A stretch of DNA of 64,000 nucleotides, from the NCBI GenBank assembly GCA_030180135.1, contig CM058230.1:10913082-10977081 (forward strand), given 5' to 3'. The position numbers were made by a program, and so were the translations under genes. The notes beneath the pieces are model-generated. The model ran no database searches. It was not told the DNA's origin and saw nothing but the letters and a program-made list of their open reading frames with translations. Shown piece after piece: positions 34,196 through 44,499 of the stretch. Numbering within the stretch: the first letter of the stretch is position 1; every line of letters begins with the position of its first letter. The stretch is from Orychophragmus violaceus (taxonomy: Eukaryota; Streptophyta; Magnoliopsida; Brassicales; Brassicaceae).

Positions 34196-34450
34196 CCAGC
34201 CGCTCAGCCTCTCGTCCAGCCGCTCAAACCGCGAGCCGTTCGATCCGAGATCGAGGACGGTCGGGACGAGCCAGCCGGACGATCGGGACGCACGCCAGCC
34301 GGAATGCTCGGACGATCGGGACGCTCTGCACGGACAGCCGGGACGCGATCGGTACGACGCGATCCGACGTGATCGCCGTGCGATCACTCGGCCGATCGAC
34401 CGTTCCGATCCCGACCGTTCCGCTTCTCGGCCGTGATCACCAACCGGCCA
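34196..34450. repeat. GC-rich island with GGACGATCGGGACG repeats
   Basis: The 14-mer GGACGATCGGGACG occurs at about 34268 and 34310, with further CGGGACG and GCGATCG words between CCAGCCG repeats. Composition differs sharply from the AT-rich leader on either side. Confidence 0.75.
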
Positions 34451-34643
34451 AGCCGGTTGATCACGCCTTGGCCAATCAACAAAAACCCGAGTCATATAGC
34501 TCGGTTTTGTGATTCAAGTGTTTGTTCAAGATTTTAATTCAGTTTCTTATGTGTTTTTCTTATCAGTAATGGATTCAAAACACATCTAAACAGATTAAAC
34601 AACCTAAACAATGAATCTAAAAACAAGAAACCTAAGAACCAAA

Positions 34644-34655
34644 GCTCTGATACCA
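34644..34655 (-). other. Primer-binding site of element C
   Basis: TGGTATCAGAGC on the minus strand, one base from the 5' LTR. Confidence 0.9.
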
Positions 34656-34656
34656 C

Positions 34657-35293
34657 TGTTGGAAGTTTTGGTTGATCCTGATTCAATTCTCATATTGATA
34701 TCAACCTAAACATGCATTAGATCTAGGTGTTCTTATTTAGAAACATATGATCTCACCTTTTACCTGTTTGTTTGCAGCGGAATTGATGAACAGGTCAATG
34801 ATCAGGGAGATACACCGAGAGATGGATCCTCCAAAGGCTCACACACGCAATCACAGGAAACTGGCTGCTAGACCGAGCTGAGATGGGGCGCAGAGAGAGG
34901 AGAAAAACGGCGCTGGGTGTTAGGGTTGGAAGGGAAAACAGACTCAAGTTTTATTCATAAAACTTGTCTAATTCCTTTTGGGCTTTATGGGCCCAAATAC
35001 CAATCTGATTAAATTCCATTTAATCAGACCCAATAATTCTTCTCTCTTAGTACGACAAATGCCTAGCACTTTTGTCGTACTTCTGCTAAGCCGTTCCAAC
35101 ATTATTTCCTGCTAGCTTAAGCGTGTGACCCATATGGGATCATACAACAAAGGCAATAAGTCCAAGACTTATAGATCATGAGCGGACTCTAGCAAGCCAT
35201 CATGACCCCCAGCATTGTATGACTTATGTCTGATCACTGACATACTCTTACGTTATAGAGACAGTACAGAGATTGCTGGACACAATTCCAACA
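34657..35293 (-). repeat. 5' LTR of element C
   Basis: 637 bp and identical by eye to the 3' LTR except one base. The TSD AGGAA follows at 35294. Confidence 0.96.
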
Positions 35294-35914
35294 AGGAAAA
35301 CTACGGCACAAGTCAAGATCATCGACAGCTCTGAGAAAAAAATCTACCACCGGAGTAGCATCGTTTCCAGTCTTCGTCTGGCCGATGAGGACGCTGCAAA
35401 GGAAGTAAAGAACGATCATCTGCAGTCTATCTGGACAAGATCCCATTTTCTCAAGCTTATCTTTCACATCTTGAATTCTAACTACGGCGTTCCCAAAATG
35501 TTTCCTCACAAACTTAAGGCCTCCCAAACGCTTGAAGTCAACAGGGTAGTTGCGGCAGTGTAACCCGGAGATAAGTGCATGCTCCCTCAGTCCATAACGA
35601 ATCGGAACGCCGTAGAACACGAACCAGACTTCCATCCTCTTCTCGATGCAAGCGGTTCGCAGGAGTAGCATCCACATGCCCATCACCTTGTGGTTACCTT
35701 GTTTCGGCAGGTGAAAGATATGTTGGAACTGCGGATGCTCTACAAACCACTTCTTCTCGGTAGTCGTTAGCTTAGGCTTCAATGAATCTAGAGTGTCCAG
35801 AAAATCAATATAGAAGCACCGCGTTGATAGCTTTATTTTCTTCATGTACTCCGATGGGGGGAAGTACATTCTCAAAGGTTGCATGGCTGTCATTTCATCA
35901 TCGGATTCCTGCAA

Positions 35915-36085
35915 AAATAAATAGTTTTACCAAGTTATTCCAGTAATACATTGTTAGTTTTACACGGTCATACTCGGTTGTGCTTAGTTTTACTCAGTTT
36001 TCCAAGTTTTACTACAAAAGTTATACTTAGTTTTACCGGTTTCCCTGGTTACTTGGTTTCACTAGTTTTACAAGTATTTTTACAC
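35915..36085. repeat. TAGTTTTAC-type repeats in intron 1 of the DUF1985 gene
   Basis: About nine copies of (T)AGTTTTAC or close variants fill the intron. Read on the gene's strand they are GTAAAACTA, the same word family as at 25926-26050. Confidence 0.7.
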
Positions 36086-36593
36086 TTACCGATTGGGCAG
36101 CTCCGCTATTCTCGGATTCCTCCTCGTCTTCTTCCGTAGATTCTGAAGGGATTATCATTGTCTCCTCGACTCTCGGCTGGGTTGGTTGCTGTTTCGGGTG
36201 CTGTGAATCGACCTCGTCTTCTGAACTCTCTGTCTCCTCGTCATCATCTTCTTCATCCTCTTCTACTTCACTTTCATCTCCTTCGCTCTGTTTCTCGAGA
36301 TCAACTTCTGATTCTTCGTAAGGGACCATAGAAAGATCATTAACGACAGGAGGAGGGTTCTCCGGAACATTAGCGACCGAATTCGTGGTCGTGGTACCAA
36401 CAACATCGCTCGCCGGAGGAGGAGGAGCATTCGTGGTAGTTGTAAGCCTTACTACACCGCTCTTCGTCGCCGGAGGAGGAGCATTCGTAGGCTTCTTAGG
36501 GCTTGCTACAACACTCTCCGTAGCCGGATGAGAAGGAGGATTGTCGGGATTATCCTCGATTTTCTTGGTGGCTAAACGAGTTTTGGGCGCCAT

Positions 36594-37084
36594 GTATTAC
36601 GGAAGGGTTCGCGTGATTGAATTCGATTCGGAGGAGAAGGAAGAATAGGGGAAGTTAAGATTGAGAGAGATGAGAGGGAGTGGAGAATCGAAAGTCGAAA
36701 GAGGGGGAATCGAAAGGAGAGGTACCCGATTTCAAGAGAGATGAATTGGGGGTTTTTGGGGTTTTTTTTTGAATTATCCGGATCTAACCCGACTCTCTGG
36801 GTTACCCAACACGGATAAATCGGGTAAACCACATTTTTTATGGTTCATTTGGTTCATTTAAGGTCCGAATTCTGATTTCGGTTTGTTCTGGTAGACCGTC
36901 TGGTTTACCACGTAATTAAGCGAAAATCATAAGGTTTTTTGGTAATTTCGTTTGTTTTTGATTAAAAGAAAATGTTAATAAAAAGTCTAATAAATAGAGG
37001 GGTATACGGGATTTGTTTCGTGTACGGAGGCTGTCTGGAGACAATAATCCTGGTGAGTGTTGGTGGTCTTCACCCCAGCATGAA
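36594..37084. other. MULE edge and MCD1 upstream region
   Basis: Left part: leader of the DUF1985 gene, purine-rich on the plus strand. Right part from about 36840: probable MCD1 promoter and 5' UTR. No clear TATA box was found. Confidence 0.5.
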
Positions 37085-38637
37085 ATGGCGTCCATTGATT
37101 CTCTCCAATTCCGTTCTCTCTGCAATCTCCAGGTAAAGTCGATCCACCTCTTCTCCATTCTCACTTACCGACACTGCGTTCTCTTCTAATTTCTTCCTCC
37201 GGTGATTGAATCTTAAACCTCTCGTTTTGTGTTGTTGTCTTTGATACCCTAGTCGTCGATTGGAAGAGCCAAGCTCCGGATTCCTTCAAGCTTGATTGTG
37301 TTCAGACGACGACACAAAAATCTGAACTGGGTTCGAGTCGAAAGCAACCCAAGGTTCGTGTGCAAATCGATTGGTGATGATTCTTCGACTCCAGATGAAG
37401 AAATTCAGAATACTCAGAATGATGATGTTGCCACGAGTCAGAATAACATTTCCCGTGATTCCGATAATTCGATTTCTAGATTCCGGAGTATGATTACCGA
37501 CATTGCCCATGATTCCGAGAATTCAGTTTTGAGATTCCTGAGTATGATTACCACACTTCCTCCCGTCATCTTCGTGGTATGATTCTTTCTTATGGCCTGC
37601 ACCAAAATTTCGATTTCTCAAGTCCTAATTAGTTGATTGCATATTTGATTTGAATTTTCATTTGGACATTTCAACATCTTCTCTTTAGATGAAAAAGTGC
37701 TCAGGGAACAGTATTTGGATCGGGATCAGCATCGCAGCTACTGTTTTACTCACTGCTATTCGGGCTTATGCAATAAGAAAGGCGAGAGATAACCGTCCTG
37801 CTGGCTCTGTTTCTGATGATAGAAGAGGCATGTACGAAACTCACACACTCTTTCATCTTGTTTACAACTCTCAGTTTAAAATCCGAAACTTTTAAATTAG
37901 TGTCATTAATGAAGCATGTATTGGATTTATGTAGGTGGATGTGTGTTGCTTTTGGTCTAACTTCTCATGGTGTTTTTCATTTTCTATCAGCTCAAAGTCT
38001 CTTAACTACGAAGACCCATTCAACAACCCTTTTGTTAAAGTTGGTAAAGGAAGCTCAACGGTAGAGATGTGCGGTAAAGTTTATCGGCTAGCTCCAGTCA
38101 CACTTACAGAGAAAGAACAAACGGTTCATCAGAAAAGAAGGTCAAGAGCTTATCAATGGAAGAGACCAACGATTTTCCTCAAAGAAGGAGACTCAATACC
38201 TCCTGATGTTGATCCTGATACAGTCAGATGGATCCCAGCCAATCATCCGTTTGCAACCACGGTTAGCGATATAGATCAAGACCTTGCTCAGAACAATGTG
38301 TACCAAAAGCAAGGTGTTCCTTTCCGGATTCGGGCTGAGCATGAAGCTATGCAGAAAAAGCTTGAAGCTTTACAAAACGTAAGCTTTTTCTTTCTTTCTC
38401 AAAGAGCTAATTGATGTATCTCTCAGGTAACTAACAAGTCCCATGAAATAATGATTGTTGGGTTGTTTCTTACAGGAGGAGAAATTGAATAATCTAGGAA
38501 TTGACAGTCAAAATGCCAGAGATTTTCAGAGGCCATACAAGTTCTCAAGCAAGCTCGAGGACGACGAGAATATCCAGCAGAATTCTCAGGAGAATCACAA
38601 TGGCAGTTCATCCTCTGAGGAGCCGCAGAAGTCATGA
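37085..38637 (+). CDS. MCD1: Chloroplast division-site protein MCD1
   Basis: Five exons, 37085-37132, 37253-37576, 37689-37831, 37991-38378 and 38476-38637, all GT-AG, sum to 1065 nt or 354 codons, close to the A. thaliana protein as I recall it (At1g20830). The exon 3 donor at 37832 was chosen because it yields the conserved RRGISKSLNYEDPF join. The N-terminus is Ser/Arg-rich, as expected of a plastid transit peptide. One membrane segment lies at about residues 131-150 (after MKKCSGNS). The conserved part follows (YRLAPVTLTEKEQ, KRRSRAYQWKRPTIFLKEGD, VRWIPANHPFATT), then a short coiled coil. In A. thaliana the protein is in the chloroplast inner envelope and acts with MinD to place the FtsZ ring. 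No defect was seen. Confidence 0.95.
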
Positions 38638-38930
38638 GTCGCACTAAGCTTTGTAAATATAGCCTTGAAAATCATACTTGCGTTCCAAGAAAGTGGAGAT
38701 ATTTTTGTAGTAACCTTCAAAAACCCTAAATCTATGTTTTTATCTGCTTTTCACGTTAGATGCTTTCCACCAAATAGGCAAATACTACGTGCCATATTTT
38801 TTTTTGGGAAATTGTGTAATTATTAGATAAATTCCGATAAAAAAACAAAGGAAAAAAATAGCCAAAAACAAAGGAGATGAAGAAAATCTTTTAAGTACAC
38901 AGAGCAAATGAAGAAGAATAATGTTACAGA
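38638..38930. other. MCD1 3' UTR and spacer
   Basis: AT-rich; it separates the convergent MCD1 gene and TMT1 remnant. Confidence 0.5.
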
Positions 38931-39113
38931 TTATATATCCTTGGAAGGAGCAGAAGCTTGAGCTTGAGCTCCAAAGGCAAAGTAGTCTGTGATAACCTCC
39001 AATGGCATCCCTTTAGTCTCCGGGACTTTCAAGTAAACGAAGATCCACCCACGAGATAACGCAAACCGCAGCGTAAATGCTGAAAACACATGCAAACACA
39101 ATCGTTGGATGTT
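38931..39113 (-). pseudogene. TMT1: Tonoplast monosaccharide transporter, last exon only
   Basis: The minus-strand exon begins after a good acceptor (TTTGCAG, 39120-39114), encodes the last transmembrane segment in one frame (HPTIVFACVFSIYAA), and then the C-terminal tail IFVYLKVPETKGMPLEVI to SAPSKDI and a stop in another. The shift comes from a 4-bp duplication (GTGG, about 39045-39052). The tail matches tonoplast sugar antiporter TMT1/TST1 (At1g20840), and the place between MCD1 and XCP2, tail-to-tail with MCD1, is where that gene sits in A. thaliana. No earlier exon was found further right; retroposons begin about 100 bp away. The gene is therefore a broken remnant. A working copy may exist elsewhere in the genome. 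Confidence 0.85.
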
Positions 39114-39217
39114 CTGCAAATTAGAGGTAAAAAAGAATAAGATATTTTGGAAGAAAATTACTATAAAACAACCTTAAAAACTAGTATAAAAAAAAAGAAA
39201 AATGTAACTAAGAGACA

Positions 39218-40608
39218 TATTAATTATAAATTTAAAATGCAGTTCGCCCTAAAATCTTCTCTCAGGCCCATTTTTCGAGAAAAGTCGCCGGTCTTCATCT
39301 TGCGCATCCGTTGACTCTCTGGCGTCGCTGTCTCTTGCCGATGCCAGAGAGCAGTCCCGTCTGCGTTCTTACCTTCGTCGTGGTCTTTTGCCCTGCCGAT
39401 CTCTGCTTTTCAGATCTATTGCGTCGCCTCTTTGTATCCGTCGGAGCTCGTCTCCCTCTTCCTCCCTTGGCCGACGGTATTGGTGAATCGGGCGACTCTG
39501 GCTTCTCATGTCCGGTTTTGTTCGTGGACCTCTGCCGAAGGGTGGTTGAGATGATGTTGCTTGACGGGGCTCGGGAGTGAGTGTCATCTACGCCGGTCCT
39601 GTGGTGTGGGTGATAGTCAGGAGTTGTGAAGTTTCATTTGGAGTCTCCGGCTGTCAGGATTCTTTGTCGGTATGGCCTTCCCGTATCTTTATCTCGGGTT
39701 AGTCTCATGTGGCTGAGTCGTGTGGGTCTTCTGAGTAGAGCTGGTTAGGTTTTATTAGATTTTTTTCGTATTTTGCTTCAGTCCTGGTTTAGTTGTTGCT
39801 CTTGCGGTTTTTTTGCGTAAGTGTTTGGGATGGCTCAGTTAATCAGTATGGGTTGGTCGCCATTTTGAGTTGGCTATGGTAGGATCTCGTGTTAAGAGTT
39901 GCTGCTCCGTGGGTGTGAACTCTCATGCTACCAGCTTTGGTTAGTTTGGTGGGTTGTTTTCTTCGGTTTTTTGTGGTGTTTATGGGTTAGTAGGCTATGG
40001 GTGGTGTCTTCTTCCTATACTGTGAATGTGCTTTTCCTTCCTGTTATTGCAATGGCATAGTTCCTACGGTTATCTTTTTATCTTCTGCTTTTGGTCTTTT
40101 ACCTCTGGCAAGGGTTCTCCGGCTCATCTTTAAGGAATTGTGGCTTCGGCCTTTCGCATCTAGTCGTTTGGTGGCGAATGGTAAACGGTTTGGTCCTTCG
40201 CTTTCCTTGGTGTGGTATGCATACGTCTTACTCGTGGCTCTTATTAGGGAGCAATATAATGAGTGTCGGTGGATCAATCTCAATAAATCTCGGCTTCTGG
40301 TGTCACGCTCCTTTCCTCTCTCGGTGTATGGTGGTCATTGCCTCTTCTTTGTCCTCTCTGCTTATTTGCGATCGGCTATGTGCTGCTTATTAGTTGTTGC
40401 TAATCTTCTGTTTAGCGAGTTTATGTTTTAAGTTTGTCTTGGTTTCGAGTTGTTTAGTTTGTGTTTATTGTATCTCCACAGATGTTTTTTAATCTTTCGG
40501 CTAGTTGTTCAGGTATCGAATTGTGAAATCCGACATTAGTCTTTTATCCTTGTGTTCGAATAATGTATTTTTCCGATAATGAAATGATAAATATTTCAGT
40601 GGAAAAAA
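39218..40608 (+). mobile_element. Poly(A) retroposon 1 (Sadhu-like)
   Basis: GC-rich at the 5' end, T-rich later, ending ATTTCAGTGG followed by an A-run. The flanking duplication is AACTAAGAGACA at 39206-39217 and 40609-40620. No reverse transcriptase or endonuclease motif. The longest ORF (144 codons at 39997) has no domain. Size, poly(A), TSD and lack of coding fit the Sadhu class of non-coding retroposons known from A. thaliana; family assignment is inference. Confidence 0.75.
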
Positions 40609-40714
40609 AACTAAGAGACAGATGGGGTAAGTGAAATGGGAGATGAACATCGAGTCAATGATATGGGCATGTGATATTATACTATTTAGTGCTTTGTCGC
40701 TTTCTCACTTACCT

Positions 40715-41526
40715 TTTTTTTTTGTCAACGTGAGCTTTCAATTAAAACACATCAAGAGTAATTTTGGATCCATACAAACACCAGTCAATTGGCTTAACAC
40801 AGGGCACAAACCAAAATAATAAAAAAATCGAACAGATGAGATCGAGCTGGGACACGCGTAGACCTTAGAGGAAACTCGGCATGCAACCTCGACGAGGTCA
40901 ATGGCGCTGTTGAACCTGCCGGAAAACGCCATAACACCGGAAAACTGTATTGAAAGAGCTTGCTTGCTGCCGATCACGCCTTACCACCAAGCATACCGCC
41001 GGAAGAGGAACTGCATAAAAAGAAGAGAAGCTTCAGTATCTCGCCGGAAAACTTACTCCGAGGAAGCGGCGCCGCCGGCCGAATACAAAAGTGATTCGGC
41101 CTTTGAAATCCCAAACCAAGCAAGATAAGCGACATCGATATTACTCCAAGAGAGATAAGCCTGCAAAAAAAACACAGAATATAACCAGATCCTTCGATGA
41201 AAAAGAAAAACAGAGTAAGGGAGATCGCTAGAACTCTGATATTAATCAGAAAGGCGCACAACTGGATCAACCCGGAAAGACACCAGAGATCTTATTCAAA
41301 CCAAAACAAAGCCGATCGGGAGCAAAACACAGAAACAAACGGAGATCGGCAAGCAATAGGATCGATTGGGGAAAAAAATCTCGAGCACGAAAGATACAAC
41401 AAGTAACATAGGATCGAAATCAGAAAAACCCCCAAACAAAACAAGATATACAGATTAAGAGCCGCACAATCAATCTCAGGCTCCCTTCTGAAAGATGAGA
41501 ATTGGAGAAGAAGAGAAGACCGGAGA
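40715..41526 (-). mobile_element. Poly(A) retroposon 2, minus orientation
   Basis: It starts on the plus strand with a T-run followed by GTCAACG, i.e. the tail of a minus-strand insertion. It is flanked by TTTCTCACTTACCT at 40701-40714 and TTTCTCACGTACCT at 41527-41540 (13 of 14 identical). It has a GC-rich middle with CCGGAAAAC words and no coding. Confidence 0.8.
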
Positions 41527-41693
41527 TTTCTCACGTACCTATTTGTGCCTATATGTGCCTAACCAATAACACTTCTCCTCTATTAATATTTAATAAAATA
41601 ATTGAATAATGAAAAATTTGGTCCACAATAGGGTCAATTACAGCATAATAAATTTCAAAAAAAAAAATCAGTAATGATAGCATATATGTATAC

Positions 41694-42893
41694 AGAGAGA
41701 AAGAAAGCCCTAGCCTTATCTCTCCCAGGCGTTGAACCCAAGAAGCAGCCGTTAGCGTGTTCTCCTTCCTCCTCGGCCGGTGTTTATGTCGCCGCCGGGG
41801 AGGGATCCCAGTCACCGTAGTCTTCTGTAGACAGCCTGCTCCTCTCTCTGATCGTCGCCGACGGTTTCGCCAGCTCCGCCGCGTCTGAGTCTTGTCCGCT
41901 CGCCGTCTTCCTCTCCGCGTTCTACCGTCGTCTCCTCTGCTCCGCTCTCGACTCCCTTCAGTCCGCAGGCTTGTCTCCGGTCTTCCTCCGCCGCTCTTCA
42001 TCTTCTCCGGGCGATTTTGTTGCGGTGTATTCGAGATCTCCGGTGTGCGTCTCTTGGTTTCAGATCTAGTTTGGGCTTGGGTGGTTTTCATCTTTTGTTC
42101 TGTCTCTATCGGGTTTGGTCGGGTTGTACGGGATGGTGTATCGGCTTAGTTGGTGAGGAGTGGTCTCGGTCAAGTGTTTGGTTGGTTGGTTTTGGTTCCG
42201 GGCTTTAGTTAGGGTTAGAGGAGCCGAGCTAATCGGTTTTAGTGTAAGAATTTTGGTTCCTCTGCTATAAGGGCTGATCAAATTTTCATTTCTTGGTAAT
42301 ATTTTCTATGTTTGCAGGCCGTGTGTTTTTGTGAGTTCGTGGTGAGTGATTTTCTTGCTGATTTTTCAGTTGGTTAGGTTTTGCTGGAGATGTGGGTGTT
42401 GTTTAGGGCTTCTATCTAGGTGGTAATTGGGCGCTTGTGTGTGTCTTAGCCGTATCCGGAAGAGTGTTAGTGGAACTTGTCGGGGTTTCGTCTTGTCGGG
42501 TTATGAAGTCTAGTTTCTTTGGGTTTGGTTTCGAGAGTGTGTCTCTTTGTATTTCTCCAGGATTCAGATGTTATCGTTTGGTGGGCCGTGGGCTTCTTCG
42601 ATAAGTCTCGTTCATTGTTCTTTGCAGGATGCATGGTTTGTAAGCGTGGTGGTCATTGCTAGGTTTTGGAATATTTTGATTTATGTCTGTTTAGTTGTAG
42701 GATTTAGTTGCCGGGGACATCTAGTTATTCCGTCGGATAAGCCTCCCTTTTTGGGATTAGTTACCAGAGATTTATTCTTTTTATGCCGGTTTATGTATTG
42801 TATTTAGTTGGGTGTGTTCTTACCCCTCCTTGGTATTATCTGTTGTATTTTCGTTAAAAGTTTAATGGAGCATCCTTTCAGTGAAAAAAAAAA
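41694..42893 (+). mobile_element. Poly(A) retroposon 3 (Sadhu-like)
   Basis: The 18-bp duplication GATAGCATATATGTATAC is perfect at 41676-41693 and 42894-42911. The element is 1200 bp, has a GC-rich 5' third, and ends CCTTTCAGTG plus an A-run, like retroposon 1. The ORF on its minus strand (180 codons) crosses the TSD and is not credible. Confidence 0.88.
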
Positions 42894-43007
42894 GATAGCA
42901 TATATGTATACTTTTCTAATTCTGTGACAAGTTGATGATTTTTATTTCTAATTTCCGAAATTAAAGTCCAACGTTCCTTTTTATATATATACTTGTTAAC
43001 ACTAAAA

Positions 43008-43832
43008 AAACTCTCTCTTCTTCCTCTCCCTTCTCTCTAGAGAAAAACTTCGCGATTTTCGATCTTCTCCGATCACCGGCGTGGGCTCCTATAGCCACGC
43101 CAGTGATCGGCTGTTTATACTTTTGCTTTTGTTTGCTGCGGGATCCCCGCCAATAAACTTCCGGTATCGATGCCGGACTCGGCTTTCCGATCAAGTATCA
43201 AACTTTTCTCCCTGATCTTTCCGGTCTCTCCCCAAATAAAATCGATTTGTTGAATATCTTTCTTTTAATATGTTTTATTTGGTGGTTCCGATCCCTTTTG
43301 GGGTCGTATCGATCGTTTTCCATGGAGCTTTGTCTTCCTCAAACCGCCGATGACCACTGTCTCTCTTCAAACTATATGACGAGCGCTTATGGCCGGTGGG
43401 TTCTATGCCCGATCGAGTTGAACGGGCCCGGCGGAGCTTCCTTTGTCTGCGGTTGTCCGGTATCGGATCTAGCAAGTATGAGGCGCGTGAATCGGAAATA
43501 GTTATTGTTGATGGGCAGGCTTTTCTTTCGACGCGGTGGTTTGGATGATATGAATGGAATCGATCGGCAGGGAGATGCGGCTGAAGCTGGGTAAGCGTAA
43601 TACCGGTGGCCGGAGTCTTGCCGGCGGCTGCATGCGGAGAATGCTCGGTGCACTGACGCGTGGGACAAGGGATTACACGTATCACTTCGTATCAATCCGA
43701 TAAATCTTTGGTTCCCATTATAATTGGGCTTGGCCCAACCCTTTGTACTTGTTTTTTAATCCTTCACTGTAATTTCCCTGCAATTGCCCATTGGGCCTCA
43801 AATCAAATATAATGGTTTGCCGACTAAAAAAA
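43008..43832 (+). mobile_element. Poly(A) retroposon 4
   Basis: It begins with a CT-rich stretch, has a GC-rich body and ends in an A-run, flanked by AACACTAAAA at 42998-43007 and 43833-43842. The duplication is short and A-rich, so the call is a little weaker. No coding. Confidence 0.68.
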
Positions 43833-43887
43833 AACACTAAAATAATAGGATATATATGACTTTAGAAATATAGACAACGGTCTAAAT

Positions 43888-44354
43888 TAGCCCTGTCAAT
43901 TTGAGTCAAAACCCACGGGTCAGGTGCGGGTCAAAAAAAATATGTTTTTTAAATTAGCGGAGCGGGTTGAAAACCGAGGGTTTGCGGGTATCCGCAAAAT
44001 TTATTTTTTTGAAAAAATAAATATTTTATTATTAATTTAAAAATTTTATGAATAAAATACAATAAAAATAAATATTTTTTCAAATTTTTTTTTTTTAAAA
44101 TAAAAATGCTATTTTACGTTTTTATATTAAATTTTATTAATAAATATTATTTTAATTAAAATTATCTATAATTTAAAATTTAAAATAATATTTAAATTTT
44201 TGCGGGTTACCCGTGGGCGGCCGCAAATTTAAGCGGGGCAGATGCGAATCGACCGTTTTTGTTTTGTGGCTTGGCGGATCGGGTTGAAACGGATCGAAAA
44301 TTAGCTTAATTCGCCGTGGAGCGGGTCGCGGGTTCAACCCGCTTGACACGGCTA
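43888..44354. mobile_element. hAT-type MITE
   Basis: The ends TAGCCCTGTCAA and TTGACACGGCTA form the TIR, with GGGTTGAACCCGC-type subterminal words. The flanking 8-bp duplication GTCTAAAT is at 43880-43887 and 44355-44362. An 8-bp TSD and a TAG..TGTCAA end are typical of hAT. The interior is AT-rich and non-coding. Confidence 0.85.
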
Positions 44355-44499
44355 GTCTAAATATAGACAACGGTCTTTTACATTCGTGCTCCCAAATCAT
44401 TCGTGCATCTCCTACCACGTGTCTCCACCTCAAACGGATCTTATGATATGCTTCTTTTTTTGTTTTACATTTTTCTATATTTTGTTGATTTTGTCCTTA

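Larger units (their letters stand above)
33004..34643 (-). other. 5' leader of element C
   Basis: It shares conserved blocks with the B leader but has two expanded features: a run of GAAACTTTCTA-type repeats (33534-33715) and a GC-rich, GATCGGGACG-rich stretch (34196-34450). A minus-strand ORF of 112 codons across the latter is Arg/Ser-rich and probably compositional. Confidence 0.7.
27532..35293 (-). mobile_element. Ty1/copia LTR retrotransposon C, complete
   Basis: Two 637-bp LTRs (35293-34657 and 28168-27532 on the minus strand), initiator tRNA-Met primer site, leader, intact gag-pol, 3' non-coding region and polypurine tract, flanked by AGGAA at 27527-27531 and 35294-35298. By eye the LTRs differ at one base (A28151 against C35276), so it is very young. 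It belongs to the same family as B. Confidence 0.97.
26634..36593 (-). pseudogene. DUF1985 gene split by copia element C
   Basis: Minus-strand exons are 36593-36090, 35908-35294 joined to 27526-27407 (counting the AGGAA duplication once), and 27344-26634, with GT-AG at each intron. The lengths sum to 1950 nt, so apart from the insertion the frame would be open for about 649 codons. Exon 1 is a low-complexity Pro/Asn/Asp/Glu region. Exon 2 has the DUF1985 domain, including HPQFQHIFHLPKQ, VFYGVPIRYG, ALISGLHC and CRSFPWGR, the last spanning the insertion site. Exon 3 ends in a Lys/Glu coiled coil (IQKAKLEKKAAEKALG). The Ulp1/C48 protease domain found next to DUF1985 in related genes is missing. 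The insertion should inactivate it. Confidence 0.8.
25560..36600. mobile_element. Mutator-like element remnant carrying a DUF1985 gene; ends not located
   Basis: A plus-strand stub of a MULE transposase and a convergent minus-strand DUF1985 gene lie together, as in the Ulp1-carrying MULE families (Kaonashi type) of Arabidopsis and relatives. I could not find terminal inverted repeats or a TSD; Kaonashi elements often lack long TIRs, so the bounds are only those of the gene content. The transposase is reduced to its first coding segment and the SUMO-protease (C48) domain is missing, so the remnant is non-autonomous. Copia element C was inserted later. Confidence 0.55.

Noticed and set aside
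34157..34495. 112-codon Arg/Ser-rich ORF in the leader of element C
   Set aside because: It lies in the GC-rich repeat island and has no counterpart in element B.
37821..37832. Possible GC-AG intron in MCD1 after AGAAGAG
   Set aside because: A GT donor three bases further on keeps the frame and restores the conserved RRGISKSLNY join, so no unusual splice site is needed.
39997..40431. 144-codon ORF inside retroposon 1
   Set aside because: No RT, endonuclease or other motif; other retroposons of this kind are non-coding.
41549..42091. 180-codon minus-strand ORF, Arg-rich
   Set aside because: It crosses the 18-bp TSD into the GC-rich 5' part of retroposon 3; composition explains the open frame.
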